Positions 37,013 through 45,015 of a stretch of DNA of 63,117 nt are shown here, one piece after another. Both the position numbers and the translations under genes were made by a program. Origin of the DNA: a bacterium (GTDB taxonomy: Bacteria > Zhuqueibacterota > QNDG01 > JAFGCO01); assembly GCA_016932575.1 (NCBI GenBank), contig JAFGCO010000061.1, positions 1 through 63,117 on the forward strand. The letters run 5' to 3'. The notes under the pieces are model-generated. The model saw only the letters and a list, made by a program, of their open reading frames with translations. It did no database searches and was not told the origin of the DNA. Positions within the stretch are counted from its first letter, which is position 1, and every line of letters begins with the position of its first letter.

Positions 37013-37126
37013 TCAGGTGAATCCGAGTTAGGGCGTTTTAACAGCACTGCAGGATTCATTGAATTTGAATCGTCTCCTAACCGAAGAATAATATGGAATG
37101 TTTAAAATAACTGATTGATAATAAAA

Positions 37127-37155
37127 TTGTCTTTTATTAAAATATCAATTAAATT
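37127..37155 (+). promoter_or_regulatory. candidate promoter of the secreted propeller protein
   Basis: TTGTCT (37127-37132), 17 nt, TAAATT (37150-37155). It leaves a leader of about 110 nt before the ATG at 37274. Confidence 0.5.
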
Positions 37156-37273
37156 GTGTGTAAATTATAATCAAAGGTATCAATGAATCAAGGCATGATT
37201 TCATCCTGGATTCAGATACTCGTATAAACAATATAGCAATGATCAAGCATATACCTGGAAGGAGGACAAGAAG

Positions 37274-39769
37274 ATGAATCGATTGTTCAAGGGATTTTTA
37301 TTATTTTTATTATGCGCCAATGTGATTTTCGGCCTGGAACCCGGAGAATTGATCTGGAATGCAGAAGATAATGCTTCATCCTATTCTCCGCCTGCAATCG
37401 GACCGGACGGTACAATTTATGTGGGTTTGAATTTTGGTAGCTGGACCAAAGATGGCAACCTGTATGCATTTGATCCTGACGGAAGTATTCAATGGGCATT
37501 TGACGCTGCTGGAGAGATTGAACGAGCTCCATCAGTCGATTCTGACGGGACCATCTATTTTGGAACCGCCTCCGGCAGGACTTCAATTGATGACGGGGTT
37601 TTTGCATTGAATCCTGATGGAGCTTTAAAATGGAGTTATATTACAGATACAAATGTAGAATCTCCGATATCAATCGGATACAATGGTACCTTGTATTTTA
37701 TTTTTAATAGCCGATTATTGGCACTCAATTCAGACGGCATTTTACAATGGGAATATCTTATCGGAAGTTGTTCCTATTATGCGGCCGCGGTGATTGGATC
37801 GGACAGCACAATTTATCTGGGAAATGAAAGGGGAGAATTGCACGCGATCAATCCGGACGGTACTCAAAAATGGATATTCGACCGGGGAGGGGAAGTTGGC
37901 GGACCTGCCGCGGTTGGATCTGATGGTACAATTTATATTGGATATCAAGGAAGATATTCCTATTCTTCTGAACACTGCCTCTATGCAGTGAATCCGGATG
38001 GAACGGAGAAATGGAATTTCAAGCCGGAAGAAATGGAATTTTTAAGTTCAGCTCCTGTTATTGGTCCGGACAGTACAATTTATATTTCTGATAATGATGT
38101 CCATTTATATGCGATCAATTCAAATGGCGAAGAAAAATGGCACGTCGACAAGAGTTCTACCGGTTACGGAAGAGCACCTGCAATCGGTGCAGATGGACGT
38201 ATCTACACTGGCTGTATAATAAACGGATATTTATATGCTTTTAATCCAGATGGCTCTGAAGAATGGGTAGCAAAACTGGGTGATGGTGATTTCACTTCGT
38301 GTGCTATTGGAAAAAACGGAACTATTTATGCTGCGAATGAAGATTATGGTTTTTGCGCCATTTCTTCAGAAGCCTATGGATTGGCCAATTCTGAGTGGCC
38401 AAGATATATGGGAGGCAATTCAGGACGAGGCAGGCCGGATGATCCTGCACCGCCGAATGATATCGGTGTGGTCTCCATTGAAATGAATTCTGTTGTTCAG
38501 ATCAATAATGATTACAATCTGAAAGTGATGGTCCACAATTACGGGTCAGAAAGTCAGTCAAATTTTCAAATCGGCTACCAGGCAGGCGATTCTGAATCTG
38601 TGATAGAGGAATATGCCGGAATCCTTCGACCAAACAGTATGGCCGAATATACTTTTCAAACCGTATGGACACCGGATCGGATTGGAAATATTGAACTGAC
38701 TGTTTTTACGGATTTAAACGCTGATGCCTATACTTCCAATGATACATTGCAAAAATCCCTCAGGATTGCCTATCAGAAGGATGTGAACGTTTCGATGATT
38801 CAGGTTCCTTCAAAAGTGGGTATCGATCGGTCCGTTACCCTGAAGGTCGGGCTCTTTAATAATGGTACGGATCAGCTGAGTAACTTTCCGGTCAGTTATC
38901 AAATTGATACTGGGACCTGGATCACAGAAAATTATTCTGGCACTCTTTCCCCTCAGGAAGAGGACATCTTCAGCTTTTCAGAGACATGGACACCTGATGC
39001 ATTGGGATCCTATCAGATCTCAGTGAAAACAGAGTTGGAAGGCGACCAGAATTCTGAGAATGATCAAAGGACAAAGATGGTGGAAGTTGTCAACGCAGCC
39101 TATATGGGGACCTGGGAGGGATCAACGAGTCAGAATAAATCATTATCGTTTACAGTCAATGATCAGGATGAAGTTATTTCTGTATCGGTTGAGCTCAAAG
39201 TGGATATGGGCTCGATTTACTGTACAACAACATTCAGCAGTTCCCAAAAAGTTCCCGTTGTGGATGATACTTTCAGTGTGTCTTTATCAATGCCGACAAT
39301 CAGTGCCAATCCGGATTTTATCGGGCGGTTTACTTCGATCGAAACCTGTACGGGGGAAATTCCAAAATATACGTGTGCCGGCGGTTTTTGCGGAGATACC
39401 TTTGTCTTTGGAACGGGTGTCACAAACAAAGCAATGACATGGTCGGCAGACCGGACATCCTATGTGGGAATCGATGAAAAACGGGTTGAATCATCTGGCT
39501 GTCCGGATCATTTCACAATGAATCAAAACTATCCGAATCCTTTCAATCCATCCACGGAGATTTTGTATGAACTTGCCAAAGCCGCAAATATCAAACTGAC
39601 TGTATATGATGCCTTGGGGCGACAAGTGACTGTTTTGTTCCAGGGAAAGAGGGAACCGGGAATACACCGTGTCATTTTTGATGCCGGTCATTTGAGTTCG
39701 GGTGTATATATTGCAGTTTTGAATGTGGATGGTAAAACCATGAAACGAAAAATGATATTGATGAAGTAA
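37274..39769 (+). CDS. secreted PQQ-type beta-propeller protein with CARDB domains and a type IX sorting domain
   Basis: This 831-residue protein begins with a signal peptide (about 6-21). Residues about 30-365 hold at least seven repeats of the type AIGPDGTIYVG...LYAFDPDGSIQW, the PQQ/YncE-like propeller. Two CARDB domains follow (NDIGVVSIEMNS..., KDVNVSMIQVPSK...), then a Cys-containing domain I do not recognise (about 613-735). The C-terminal sorting domain is MNQNYPNPFNPSTEILYEL ... VYDALGRQV ... GVYIAVLNVDG. That domain directs export through type IX or related systems in FCB bacteria. A strong ribosome binding site (GGAGG) precedes it. It is probably surface-bound or released; the ligand is unknown. 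Confidence 0.9.
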   Translation: MNRLFKGFLLFLLCANVIFGLEPGELIWNAEDNASSYSPPAIGPDGTIYVGLNFGSWTKDGNLYAFDPDGSIQWAFDAAGEIERAPSVDSDGTIYFGTASGRTSIDDGVFALNPDGALKWSYITDTNVESPISIGYNGTLYFIFNSRLLALNSDGILQWEYLIGSCSYYAAAVIGSDSTIYLGNERGELHAINPDGTQKWIFDRGGEVGGPAAVGSDGTIYIGYQGRYSYSSEHCLYAVNPDGTEKWNFKPEEMEFLSSAPVIGPDSTIYISDNDVHLYAINSNGEEKWHVDKSSTGYGRAPAIGADGRIYTGCIINGYLYAFNPDGSEEWVAKLGDGDFTSCAIGKNGTIYAANEDYGFCAISSEAYGLANSEWPRYMGGNSGRGRPDDPAPPNDIGVVSIEMNSVVQINNDYNLKVMVHNYGSESQSNFQIGYQAGDSESVIEEYAGILRPNSMAEYTFQTVWTPDRIGNIELTVFTDLNADAYTSNDTLQKSLRIAYQKDVNVSMIQVPSKVGIDRSVTLKVGLFNNGTDQLSNFPVSYQIDTGTWITENYSGTLSPQEEDIFSFSETWTPDALGSYQISVKTELEGDQNSENDQRTKMVEVVNAAYMGTWEGSTSQNKSLSFTVNDQDEVISVSVELKVDMGSIYCTTTFSSSQKVPVVDDTFSVSLSMPTISANPDFIGRFTSIETCTGEIPKYTCAGGFCGDTFVFGTGVTNKAMTWSADRTSYVGIDEKRVESSGCPDHFTMNQNYPNPFNPSTEILYELAKAANIKLTVYDALGRQVTVLFQGKREPGIHRVIFDAGHLSSGVYIAVLNVDGKTMKRKMILMK

Positions 39770-39781
39770 GCGTTGTGAATA

Positions 39782-39815
39782 CGTCTCCCCGGAAAGATCC
39801 ATTGCCGGGGAGACG
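39782..39815. terminator. strong hairpin between convergent genes
   Basis: CGTCTCCCCGG (39782-39792) and CCGGGGAGACG (39805-39815) form a perfect 11-bp stem with a 12-nt loop, followed by CTCTTATTTT on the plus strand. It sits between the convergent genes ending at 39769 and 39824 and may stop transcription from both sides, though the T-tract is clearer for the plus strand. Confidence 0.8.
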
Positions 39816-39823
39816 CTCTTATT

Positions 39824-40837
39824 TTAAATTAATTTTTCCTGTATTCTTTTCAACTCTTTTTCTGCATCTGCTATAAGATCAGAAAGCAAATTCTTTATGG
39901 GTTTAATCTCTTTTGCCAGACCAACGCTTTGACCGGCCATGAGCGATCCAGTCTCAGTATCTCCTTCTATGGCCGCGCGCCGCAATGCCCCAACCCAGTA
40001 TCGTTCAACCTCAAATTGTGCCTCTTCCTGTGATATTTGTCCGTGCTTTCGAGATTGAATGAGTCTCATTTGCAAATCAGCGAACTGATCCATGCCTTTA
40101 TTTCTTAAAGCGCGTACCGCTACGACGTGAAGCTCGGATCCGATTTGCGGGGTCGCAACAGCATCTCTTGCTCGTGCACGAATAAAGGCCTGCTTAAATT
40201 TGGGATTCACATTGCATTCTTCGCTAAGGACAAATAAAGTGCCCAATTGCACACCGAACGCACCCATTAAAAGCAGATGCGGAATAATCCTTCCCGTTCC
40301 AATACCCCCGGCTACAAATATCGGAAAATCAGGGAATTCAAAAAGGATTTGCTGAAGAAGGATGATCAATGACACATGACCGATATGACCGCCAGCTTCA
40401 CTTCCTTCCAGCATCAGCGCATCTGCGCCCCTGTCAATCATTCGTTTGGCAATGGATTCTGTGGAAGCAAAGCAGAGCACCTTGGCACCGGATAATTTCG
40501 CCTTTTGTATCTCATCGGCTTTGGGAATTCCCCCGGCAAAAATGATGTATGGCACTTTTGTGGCGTTTATCAGATCCAGCTGTTTTTTGTAATTCGGAGC
40601 AATTGTGATTAAATTCACTGCGAACGGTTTATTTGTTAATTGTTTTGTATCGTCGATTTCCTGTAGTAACAATTCCGGATCCATATTACCGCCGGCAAGG
40701 CAGCCAAACGCACCTGCATTGGATACATGAGCGACCAAACGGCTTTCAGAAATCCATGTCATAGCACCGCACATTACAGGAATATCCACGTTCAGAAAGT
40801 TTTTTCCTGCTTTCCATAAGTCATCGAGTGTTTTCAT
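39824..40837 (-). CDS. nitronate monooxygenase / 2-nitropropane dioxygenase family protein
   Basis: This 337-residue FMN-dependent TIM barrel has VDIPVMCGAMTWIS near the N-terminus, SNAGAFGCLAGGNM, PFAVNLIT, GADALMLEGSEAGGHIGH (the family's GxEAGGHxG FMN loop), IFVAGGIGTGR and GAFGVQLGTLF. It would oxidise alkyl nitronates or, as a FabK-like relative, reduce enoyl groups; the sequence does not decide. It is encoded 11 nt downstream of fetB on the same strand, probably the same transcript, but with no clear functional link. Confidence 0.9.
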   Translation of the reverse strand: MKTLDDLWKAGKNFLNVDIPVMCGAMTWISESRLVAHVSNAGAFGCLAGGNMDPELLLQEIDDTKQLTNKPFAVNLITIAPNYKKQLDLINATKVPYIIFAGGIPKADEIQKAKLSGAKVLCFASTESIAKRMIDRGADALMLEGSEAGGHIGHVSLIILLQQILFEFPDFPIFVAGGIGTGRIIPHLLLMGAFGVQLGTLFVLSEECNVNPKFKQAFIRARARDAVATPQIGSELHVVAVRALRNKGMDQFADLQMRLIQSRKHGQISQEEAQFEVERYWVGALRRAAIEGDTETGSLMAGQSVGLAKEIKPIKNLLSDLIADAEKELKRIQEKLI

Positions 40838-40848
40838 ACAGTTTCCTT

Positions 40849-41685
40849 TTATTGCTTGTTTTCAAGTTTAAAAATATCTTCCCGGATTAAATAATATTTA
40901 TCGAAAAATTGGTGATATTCCAATGAAAGAATCATATAAACAGTGACTGCCAGACTTCCCAAAATAGCGCCCATAATGGCGATCTGGTATTTTATTGCGA
41001 CAAGGGGTGATGATCCGCCCAGAATTTGTCCGGTCATCATACCGGGGAGAAAAACAAGACCCATGCCTGACATACTCATCATCATCGGCAGAAGGGCAGA
41101 ACGAAAAGCCTTACGGAAGGATGACTGAGCCGCTTCTCGCCCGGTCGCACCGAATGAAATCATCGTTTCTATTTCAAGGCGGCGAACATGGACATCGTCG
41201 AAGAAACGTTCAAGTGCCAATGCGCTGCCGTTCATGGAATTTCCCAGAATCATACCGCCTAGAGGAATAAAATATCTTGGATCGTACCAGGGGGTATTGT
41301 TGATAATCATAAAAATGAAAAATACGAAAACTGAGCCGGCACCGCCCAGAAGAGAAATGAAAAGAAGACGGTAAATATGAGGAAATGAAATTCCCGAGCG
41401 CTTGACGATAGCTTGAACGGCAAAAAAAAGCATAGCCAGATAAATGAATGTGATGAGCCACCAGGAATCGATTTGAAATATTTCGGTCAAGATGAATCCC
41501 ATGAGTGTCAGCTGTATTGTCATTCTGCCAATTGAAAAGAAAAGATCCCGCGAAAGATCAAGTTTTTTCCACCAGGCCATAACGAACACAAAAAAGAAAA
41601 GTCCGTAGCACAGGCTCAATCTCCAAAGGGGAATATCAATGACGGCTTTCATATCGAATTTAATGCTCCGGATATAATATAGCAT
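40849..41685 (-). CDS. fetB: ABC transporter permease, FetB/YbbM (UPF0014) family
   Basis: This 278-residue membrane protein has about seven TM segments and the conserved UPF0014 features: GGMILGNSMNGSALALERFFDDV, SFGATGREAAQSSFRKAFRSALLPMM and GLVFLPGMMTGQILGGSSPLVAIKYQI. With FetA (next gene upstream on this strand) it forms an exporter; the E. coli pair is linked to iron export and resistance to oxidative stress. The N-terminal start may be 41685 or the ATG at 41652 (KAVIDIPLWRLS...); neither has a clear ribosome binding site. Confidence 0.9.
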   Translation of the reverse strand: MLYYIRSIKFDMKAVIDIPLWRLSLCYGLFFFVFVMAWWKKLDLSRDLFFSIGRMTIQLTLMGFILTEIFQIDSWWLITFIYLAMLFFAVQAIVKRSGISFPHIYRLLFISLLGGAGSVFVFFIFMIINNTPWYDPRYFIPLGGMILGNSMNGSALALERFFDDVHVRRLEIETMISFGATGREAAQSSFRKAFRSALLPMMMSMSGMGLVFLPGMMTGQILGGSSPLVAIKYQIAIMGAILGSLAVTVYMILSLEYHQFFDKYYLIREDIFKLENKQ

Positions 41686-41726
41686 ACATTGAGGATTTGT
41701 TTTTGTGTTCTCTTTGATTCAAATGA

Positions 41727-42380
41727 TCAGGTTTCCTTATTGATTATTGAAAGGTTTCCGGATTTAATCCGGATATGCATATGACAGTAATCAATTAATT
41801 CTGTTGCGTGGCTAACCAGGATGATTGTTAAATCTGGAAAGTATTGAATGATATTTTTCATGATGGATTGCGCCGTATCGATATCCAATGCAGATGCCGG
41901 TTCGTCCATCAACAGCACTTCAGGATTGATCAATAGTGAACGGCCAATGGCCAGTCTCTGTTTCTCTCCTCCGGATAATGTCCTGCTGTCCTGATTTAGA
42001 AGAGAATCGGACAGTTCACATAATCTGCAGATCTTCATTAATTGATTATCGGATATATTCCTCTGCCATTTTTTCATCTTAAACGGCATAATCAGATTGT
42101 CACGAACGGTGCCGGATAATAAGACCGGTTCCTGAAATACCATTGCGATTTTCCGTCGATATGAACAGAGGTCTCTATCAGGAATGGGATGATTCTTATA
42201 TTGAATTTCTCCTGTTGTTGGTATTGTCATTCTATTGAATAATCTGATTAAAGTTGTTTTTCCTGCACCGCTGGGGCCTGTGATAGAGACATTGGTTTTT
42301 TCAGGAATAGAAAGGTTAAAAGAATGCAGCAAATGCTTCCTGTTTTTCGAAATTGAAATGTCGTTAAGAACAAATAGCAT
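41727..42380 (-). CDS. fetA: ABC transporter ATP-binding protein, FetA/YbbL-like
   Basis: This 217-residue ABC ATPase has Walker A GPSGAGKTTL, Q-loop FQEP, signature LSGGEKQRLAIG, Walker B VLLMDEPAS and H-loop VSHATEL. It pairs with the FetB-type permease encoded 41 nt downstream. The ATG at 42380 is chosen. A TTG five codons earlier lies upstream of the -10 element of the only visible promoter and so cannot be in the message. The transcript would begin at or next to the ATG, so no Shine-Dalgarno sequence is available. Confidence 0.9.
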   Translation of the reverse strand: MLFVLNDISISKNRKHLLHSFNLSIPEKTNVSITGPSGAGKTTLIRLFNRMTIPTTGEIQYKNHPIPDRDLCSYRRKIAMVFQEPVLLSGTVRDNLIMPFKMKKWQRNISDNQLMKICRLCELSDSLLNQDSRTLSGGEKQRLAIGRSLLINPEVLLMDEPASALDIDTAQSIMKNIIQYFPDLTIILVSHATELIDYCHMHIRIKSGNLSIINKET

Positions 42381-42386
42381 GTTTTT

Positions 42387-42415
42387 ATTGTACAAAAATG
42401 GAGAATGAAAGTCAA
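42387..42415 (-). promoter_or_regulatory. promoter of fetA predicting a leaderless mRNA
   Basis: On the minus strand TTGACT (42415-42410), a 17-nt spacer and TACAAT (42392-42387). A start site 7 nt after the -10 box falls on the A of the fetA ATG (42380). Confidence 0.7.
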
Positions 42416-42531
42416 GATGATCTCATTGAAATGTCCCCAGAAGAAAAGAACAATTTATCGGAATGTTGATAAAAATTATTATCAATAAGCAATATATTAA
42501 ACCAGGACCTTTGTTTCTTTGGAAAAATATC

Positions 42532-42560
42532 TTGATTATCACGCTTTTGTTTTTTATCAT
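42532..42560 (+). promoter_or_regulatory. promoter of lipA predicting a nearly leaderless mRNA
   Basis: TTGATT (42532-42537), a 17-nt spacer and TATCAT (42555-42560). The lipA ATG begins 9 nt after the last base of the -10 box, so the transcript would have a leader of 0-3 nt. Confidence 0.6.
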
Positions 42561-42568
42561 AATAGGTT

Positions 42569-43471
42569 ATGAAAAACAATCAACCAATTGCTCATAATGT
42601 TCGCCGTTCCCGTTTACCTGAATGGATGCGGCGGCGTGTTTCTCTATCGAGTGATGTGCTTAAAATGAAGAATTATCTTCATAATCACGGACTGAATACG
42701 GTCTGTGAATCAGCCGGATGTCCCAACTTGTCGTATTGTTTTCAAAAATCGACGGCCACATTTATGATACTCGGGCATGTTTGCACCCGGCATTGCCGAT
42801 TTTGCGGTGTCTGTCAGGGCAAACCAGTGCCTGTGGATGAAAACGAGCCGATACGCGTAGCCGAATCTGTTCAAATGCTGGGTTTAAGCCATGTTGTTAT
42901 TACGTCGGTTACCCGTGATGATTTACCAGATGGCGGTGCTTTTCATTTTGTCTCGACGATAAAAGCAGTAAAAAAGTTAAATCCAAATACCACTGTGGAA
43001 GTCCTTATTCCGGATTTTCAGGGAAATGCAGCCGCACTGAAATGTGTATTGGACTGTTGCATTGATGTGTTGAATCATAATGTCGAAACTGTGCCCCGCC
43101 TCTATCCTTCGATTCGTCCGGAAGCCGATTTTGACCGGTCTATGAAAATATTGTCTTATGTCAAGAAATATCGTTCTGATGTTATTACAAAATCCGGTTT
43201 TATGCTTGGATTGGGAGAAACCGAAGAAGAAATTATTGAAGTTTTAAACGCTTTACGCCAAACGAGTTGCGATGGGGTGACCATCGGACAATATTTGACA
43301 CCGGCATTAAACAAGGCGAAGGTTCGTAAATATTTACATCCTGTACTCTTTCAATATTATCAAAAAATGGCTGAAGATATGGGATTTAAATGTGTCACAG
43401 CCGGCCCATATGTGAGAAGCAGTTATGAAGCAGATGAAATGCTTAGGAAGATTAGAGGAGCCAAGACGTGA
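42569..43471 (+). CDS. lipA: lipoyl synthase
   Basis: This 300-residue radical SAM enzyme has the two lipoyl synthase cluster motifs. The first is C-x4-C-x5-C in TVCESAGCPNLSYC (auxiliary cluster that donates sulfur). The second is C-x3-C-x2-C in CTRHCRFCGV (SAM cluster). Other conserved parts are TSVTRDDLPDGGA, VEVLIPDFQGN, DVLNHNVETVPRLYP, KSGFMLGLGETEEEI, TIGQYLTPA and the C-terminal serine region GPYVRSSYEADEM. It inserts two sulfurs into octanoyl groups. No lipB is nearby. The next gene overlaps its stop (GTGA). Confidence 0.96.
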   Translation: MKNNQPIAHNVRRSRLPEWMRRRVSLSSDVLKMKNYLHNHGLNTVCESAGCPNLSYCFQKSTATFMILGHVCTRHCRFCGVCQGKPVPVDENEPIRVAESVQMLGLSHVVITSVTRDDLPDGGAFHFVSTIKAVKKLNPNTTVEVLIPDFQGNAAALKCVLDCCIDVLNHNVETVPRLYPSIRPEADFDRSMKILSYVKKYRSDVITKSGFMLGLGETEEEIIEVLNALRQTSCDGVTIGQYLTPALNKAKVRKYLHPVLFQYYQKMAEDMGFKCVTAGPYVRSSYEADEMLRKIRGAKT

Positions 43472-45003
43472 ATAATTTGTATTGTATGCTGGAGAAGAGT
43501 TGTGAAAAGCATGGAAACAAGTCAGCCATTATTTTTGGGAATCATTCAATCAGTTATAAAGATCTCATTGATGCATGTGATCGTTTTGCCTGCGCTCTCC
43601 AGGAGATGGAACTTGGTCCGGGTGATCGTATTGCCCTGATGCTGCCGAATGTACCGCATTTTATCATCAGTTATTTTGCTATTTTAAAAATTGGTGCTAT
43701 CATTGTTCCAATTTCAATTTTTGATAAGGCCAATGAAATTCATCATCAGCTAGAAGATAGTGAAGCCAAGGGAATCATCTATTGGGATCAATGCAGACGA
43801 ACGGTTCATGAAGCTGTCCAGGGGCTTGAACGGTGCAGTAAACTGATTGTACTTGGAGAGAAAGCGGAGCATGGAGAGGTTCGGTTACCCTATCTGATGG
43901 AAATTCATTCTCCTCAAAAATTAACCCATGAATCGGCACAGGATGATACGGCGCTGATTGTATACACGGCCGGCACCACTGGACGGCCAAAAGGTGCTGA
44001 ACTGACTCATGGTAATATTATTTCAAATATTGAGTCTCTGGCTGGACTGCTGAAATTAAAAAGTAGCGATCATGTAGCGAGTACAATTCCGTTCTTTTTT
44101 CCAGCGGGTCAAGTTCTGGTTATTGGCAGTTTTCTGTTTTCAGGTGCAACATTAACGCTATCACCGCATCTTGACGCAGATCACGTCATTTCCCTGATAG
44201 AATCCCAAAAACCAAGTTATTTTGTGAGTTATCCGTCATTGCTTCAGGAATTATTAAATATAACAGAAGAAGCGCTTCCGGATTTCAGTTGTCTGGATTA
44301 TTGGATAACCAGCGGTGATGCAATAAAAGCGGATGTAATGAAGGCATTTGAATCACGGTTTAAAATACCAATTCTGGAAAGTTACGGACTGACAGAAGCA
44401 TCTTCTGTTGTTTCAATGAACGTTGCGACCCTCGAAAGAAAGCCCGGTTCCATAGGCCTTCCATTACCCGGTGTTGAAATTAAAATCGTCAATCATCAGG
44501 ATGAAGAAGTCATGAGCGGGGAAGTTGGCGAAATCATTGTCCAGGGACCGAACATAATGAAAGGCTATCTGAATCGTCCCGAGGCTACCAAAGAAGCAAT
44601 TCGAAATGGATGGCTGTATACTGGCGATTTAGCACAATTTGATGAATCCGGATATGGATTGATTGTGGCACGTAAAAAAAATGTCATCATGAAAAGTGGA
44701 TTTAGCGTGTATCCGACCGAGGTTGAAAAGTGTCTCGTGGGGCATCCAAAAGTTAAAGAAGCCGTGGTTGTCGGATTGCCGGACAATCTTACAGGAGAAG
44801 AAATTCATGCAGGTGTTGTCTTAAAAGGAAATGAAACAGCCACACCTGCAGAAATTATTGATTATACAAAAGAGCGCATGGCTGCATATAAATGTCCAAA
44901 GACTGTTTTCTTTTTACTGTCGCTTTCGAAAGGACCTGGCGGCCGGATAATGCGTGATCAAGTGAAACAAATTTTACAGGATAAAATGAATCAACACTTA
45001 TAA
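43468..45003 (+). CDS. AMP-dependent acyl-CoA synthetase/ligase family protein
   Basis: This 511-residue protein has the adenylation motifs: IVYTAGTTGRPKGAELTH (P-loop), ITSGDAIK, ESYGLTEASSVVS, YTGDLAQFDESGYGLIVARKKNVIMKSGFSVYPTEVE and YKCPKTVFF. In the C-terminal A10 motif the usual P-x-G-K reads GPGGR (Arg493), so the catalytic lysine appears replaced. The GTG start overlaps the lipA stop, with GAGGAG upstream. It probably activates a fatty or related carboxylic acid; a link to octanoate or lipoate is suggested by position only. Confidence 0.88.
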   Translation: MNNLYCMLEKSCEKHGNKSAIIFGNHSISYKDLIDACDRFACALQEMELGPGDRIALMLPNVPHFIISYFAILKIGAIIVPISIFDKANEIHHQLEDSEAKGIIYWDQCRRTVHEAVQGLERCSKLIVLGEKAEHGEVRLPYLMEIHSPQKLTHESAQDDTALIVYTAGTTGRPKGAELTHGNIISNIESLAGLLKLKSSDHVASTIPFFFPAGQVLVIGSFLFSGATLTLSPHLDADHVISLIESQKPSYFVSYPSLLQELLNITEEALPDFSCLDYWITSGDAIKADVMKAFESRFKIPILESYGLTEASSVVSMNVATLERKPGSIGLPLPGVEIKIVNHQDEEVMSGEVGEIIVQGPNIMKGYLNRPEATKEAIRNGWLYTGDLAQFDESGYGLIVARKKNVIMKSGFSVYPTEVEKCLVGHPKVKEAVVVGLPDNLTGEEIHAGVVLKGNETATPAEIIDYTKERMAAYKCPKTVFFLLSLSKGPGGRIMRDQVKQILQDKMNQHL

Positions 45004-45015
45004 AGGAGGATTCAC

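Noticed and set aside
42381-42395. An earlier TTG start for fetA.
   Set aside because: It lies upstream of or within the -10 box of the only promoter seen and so would not be in the mRNA.
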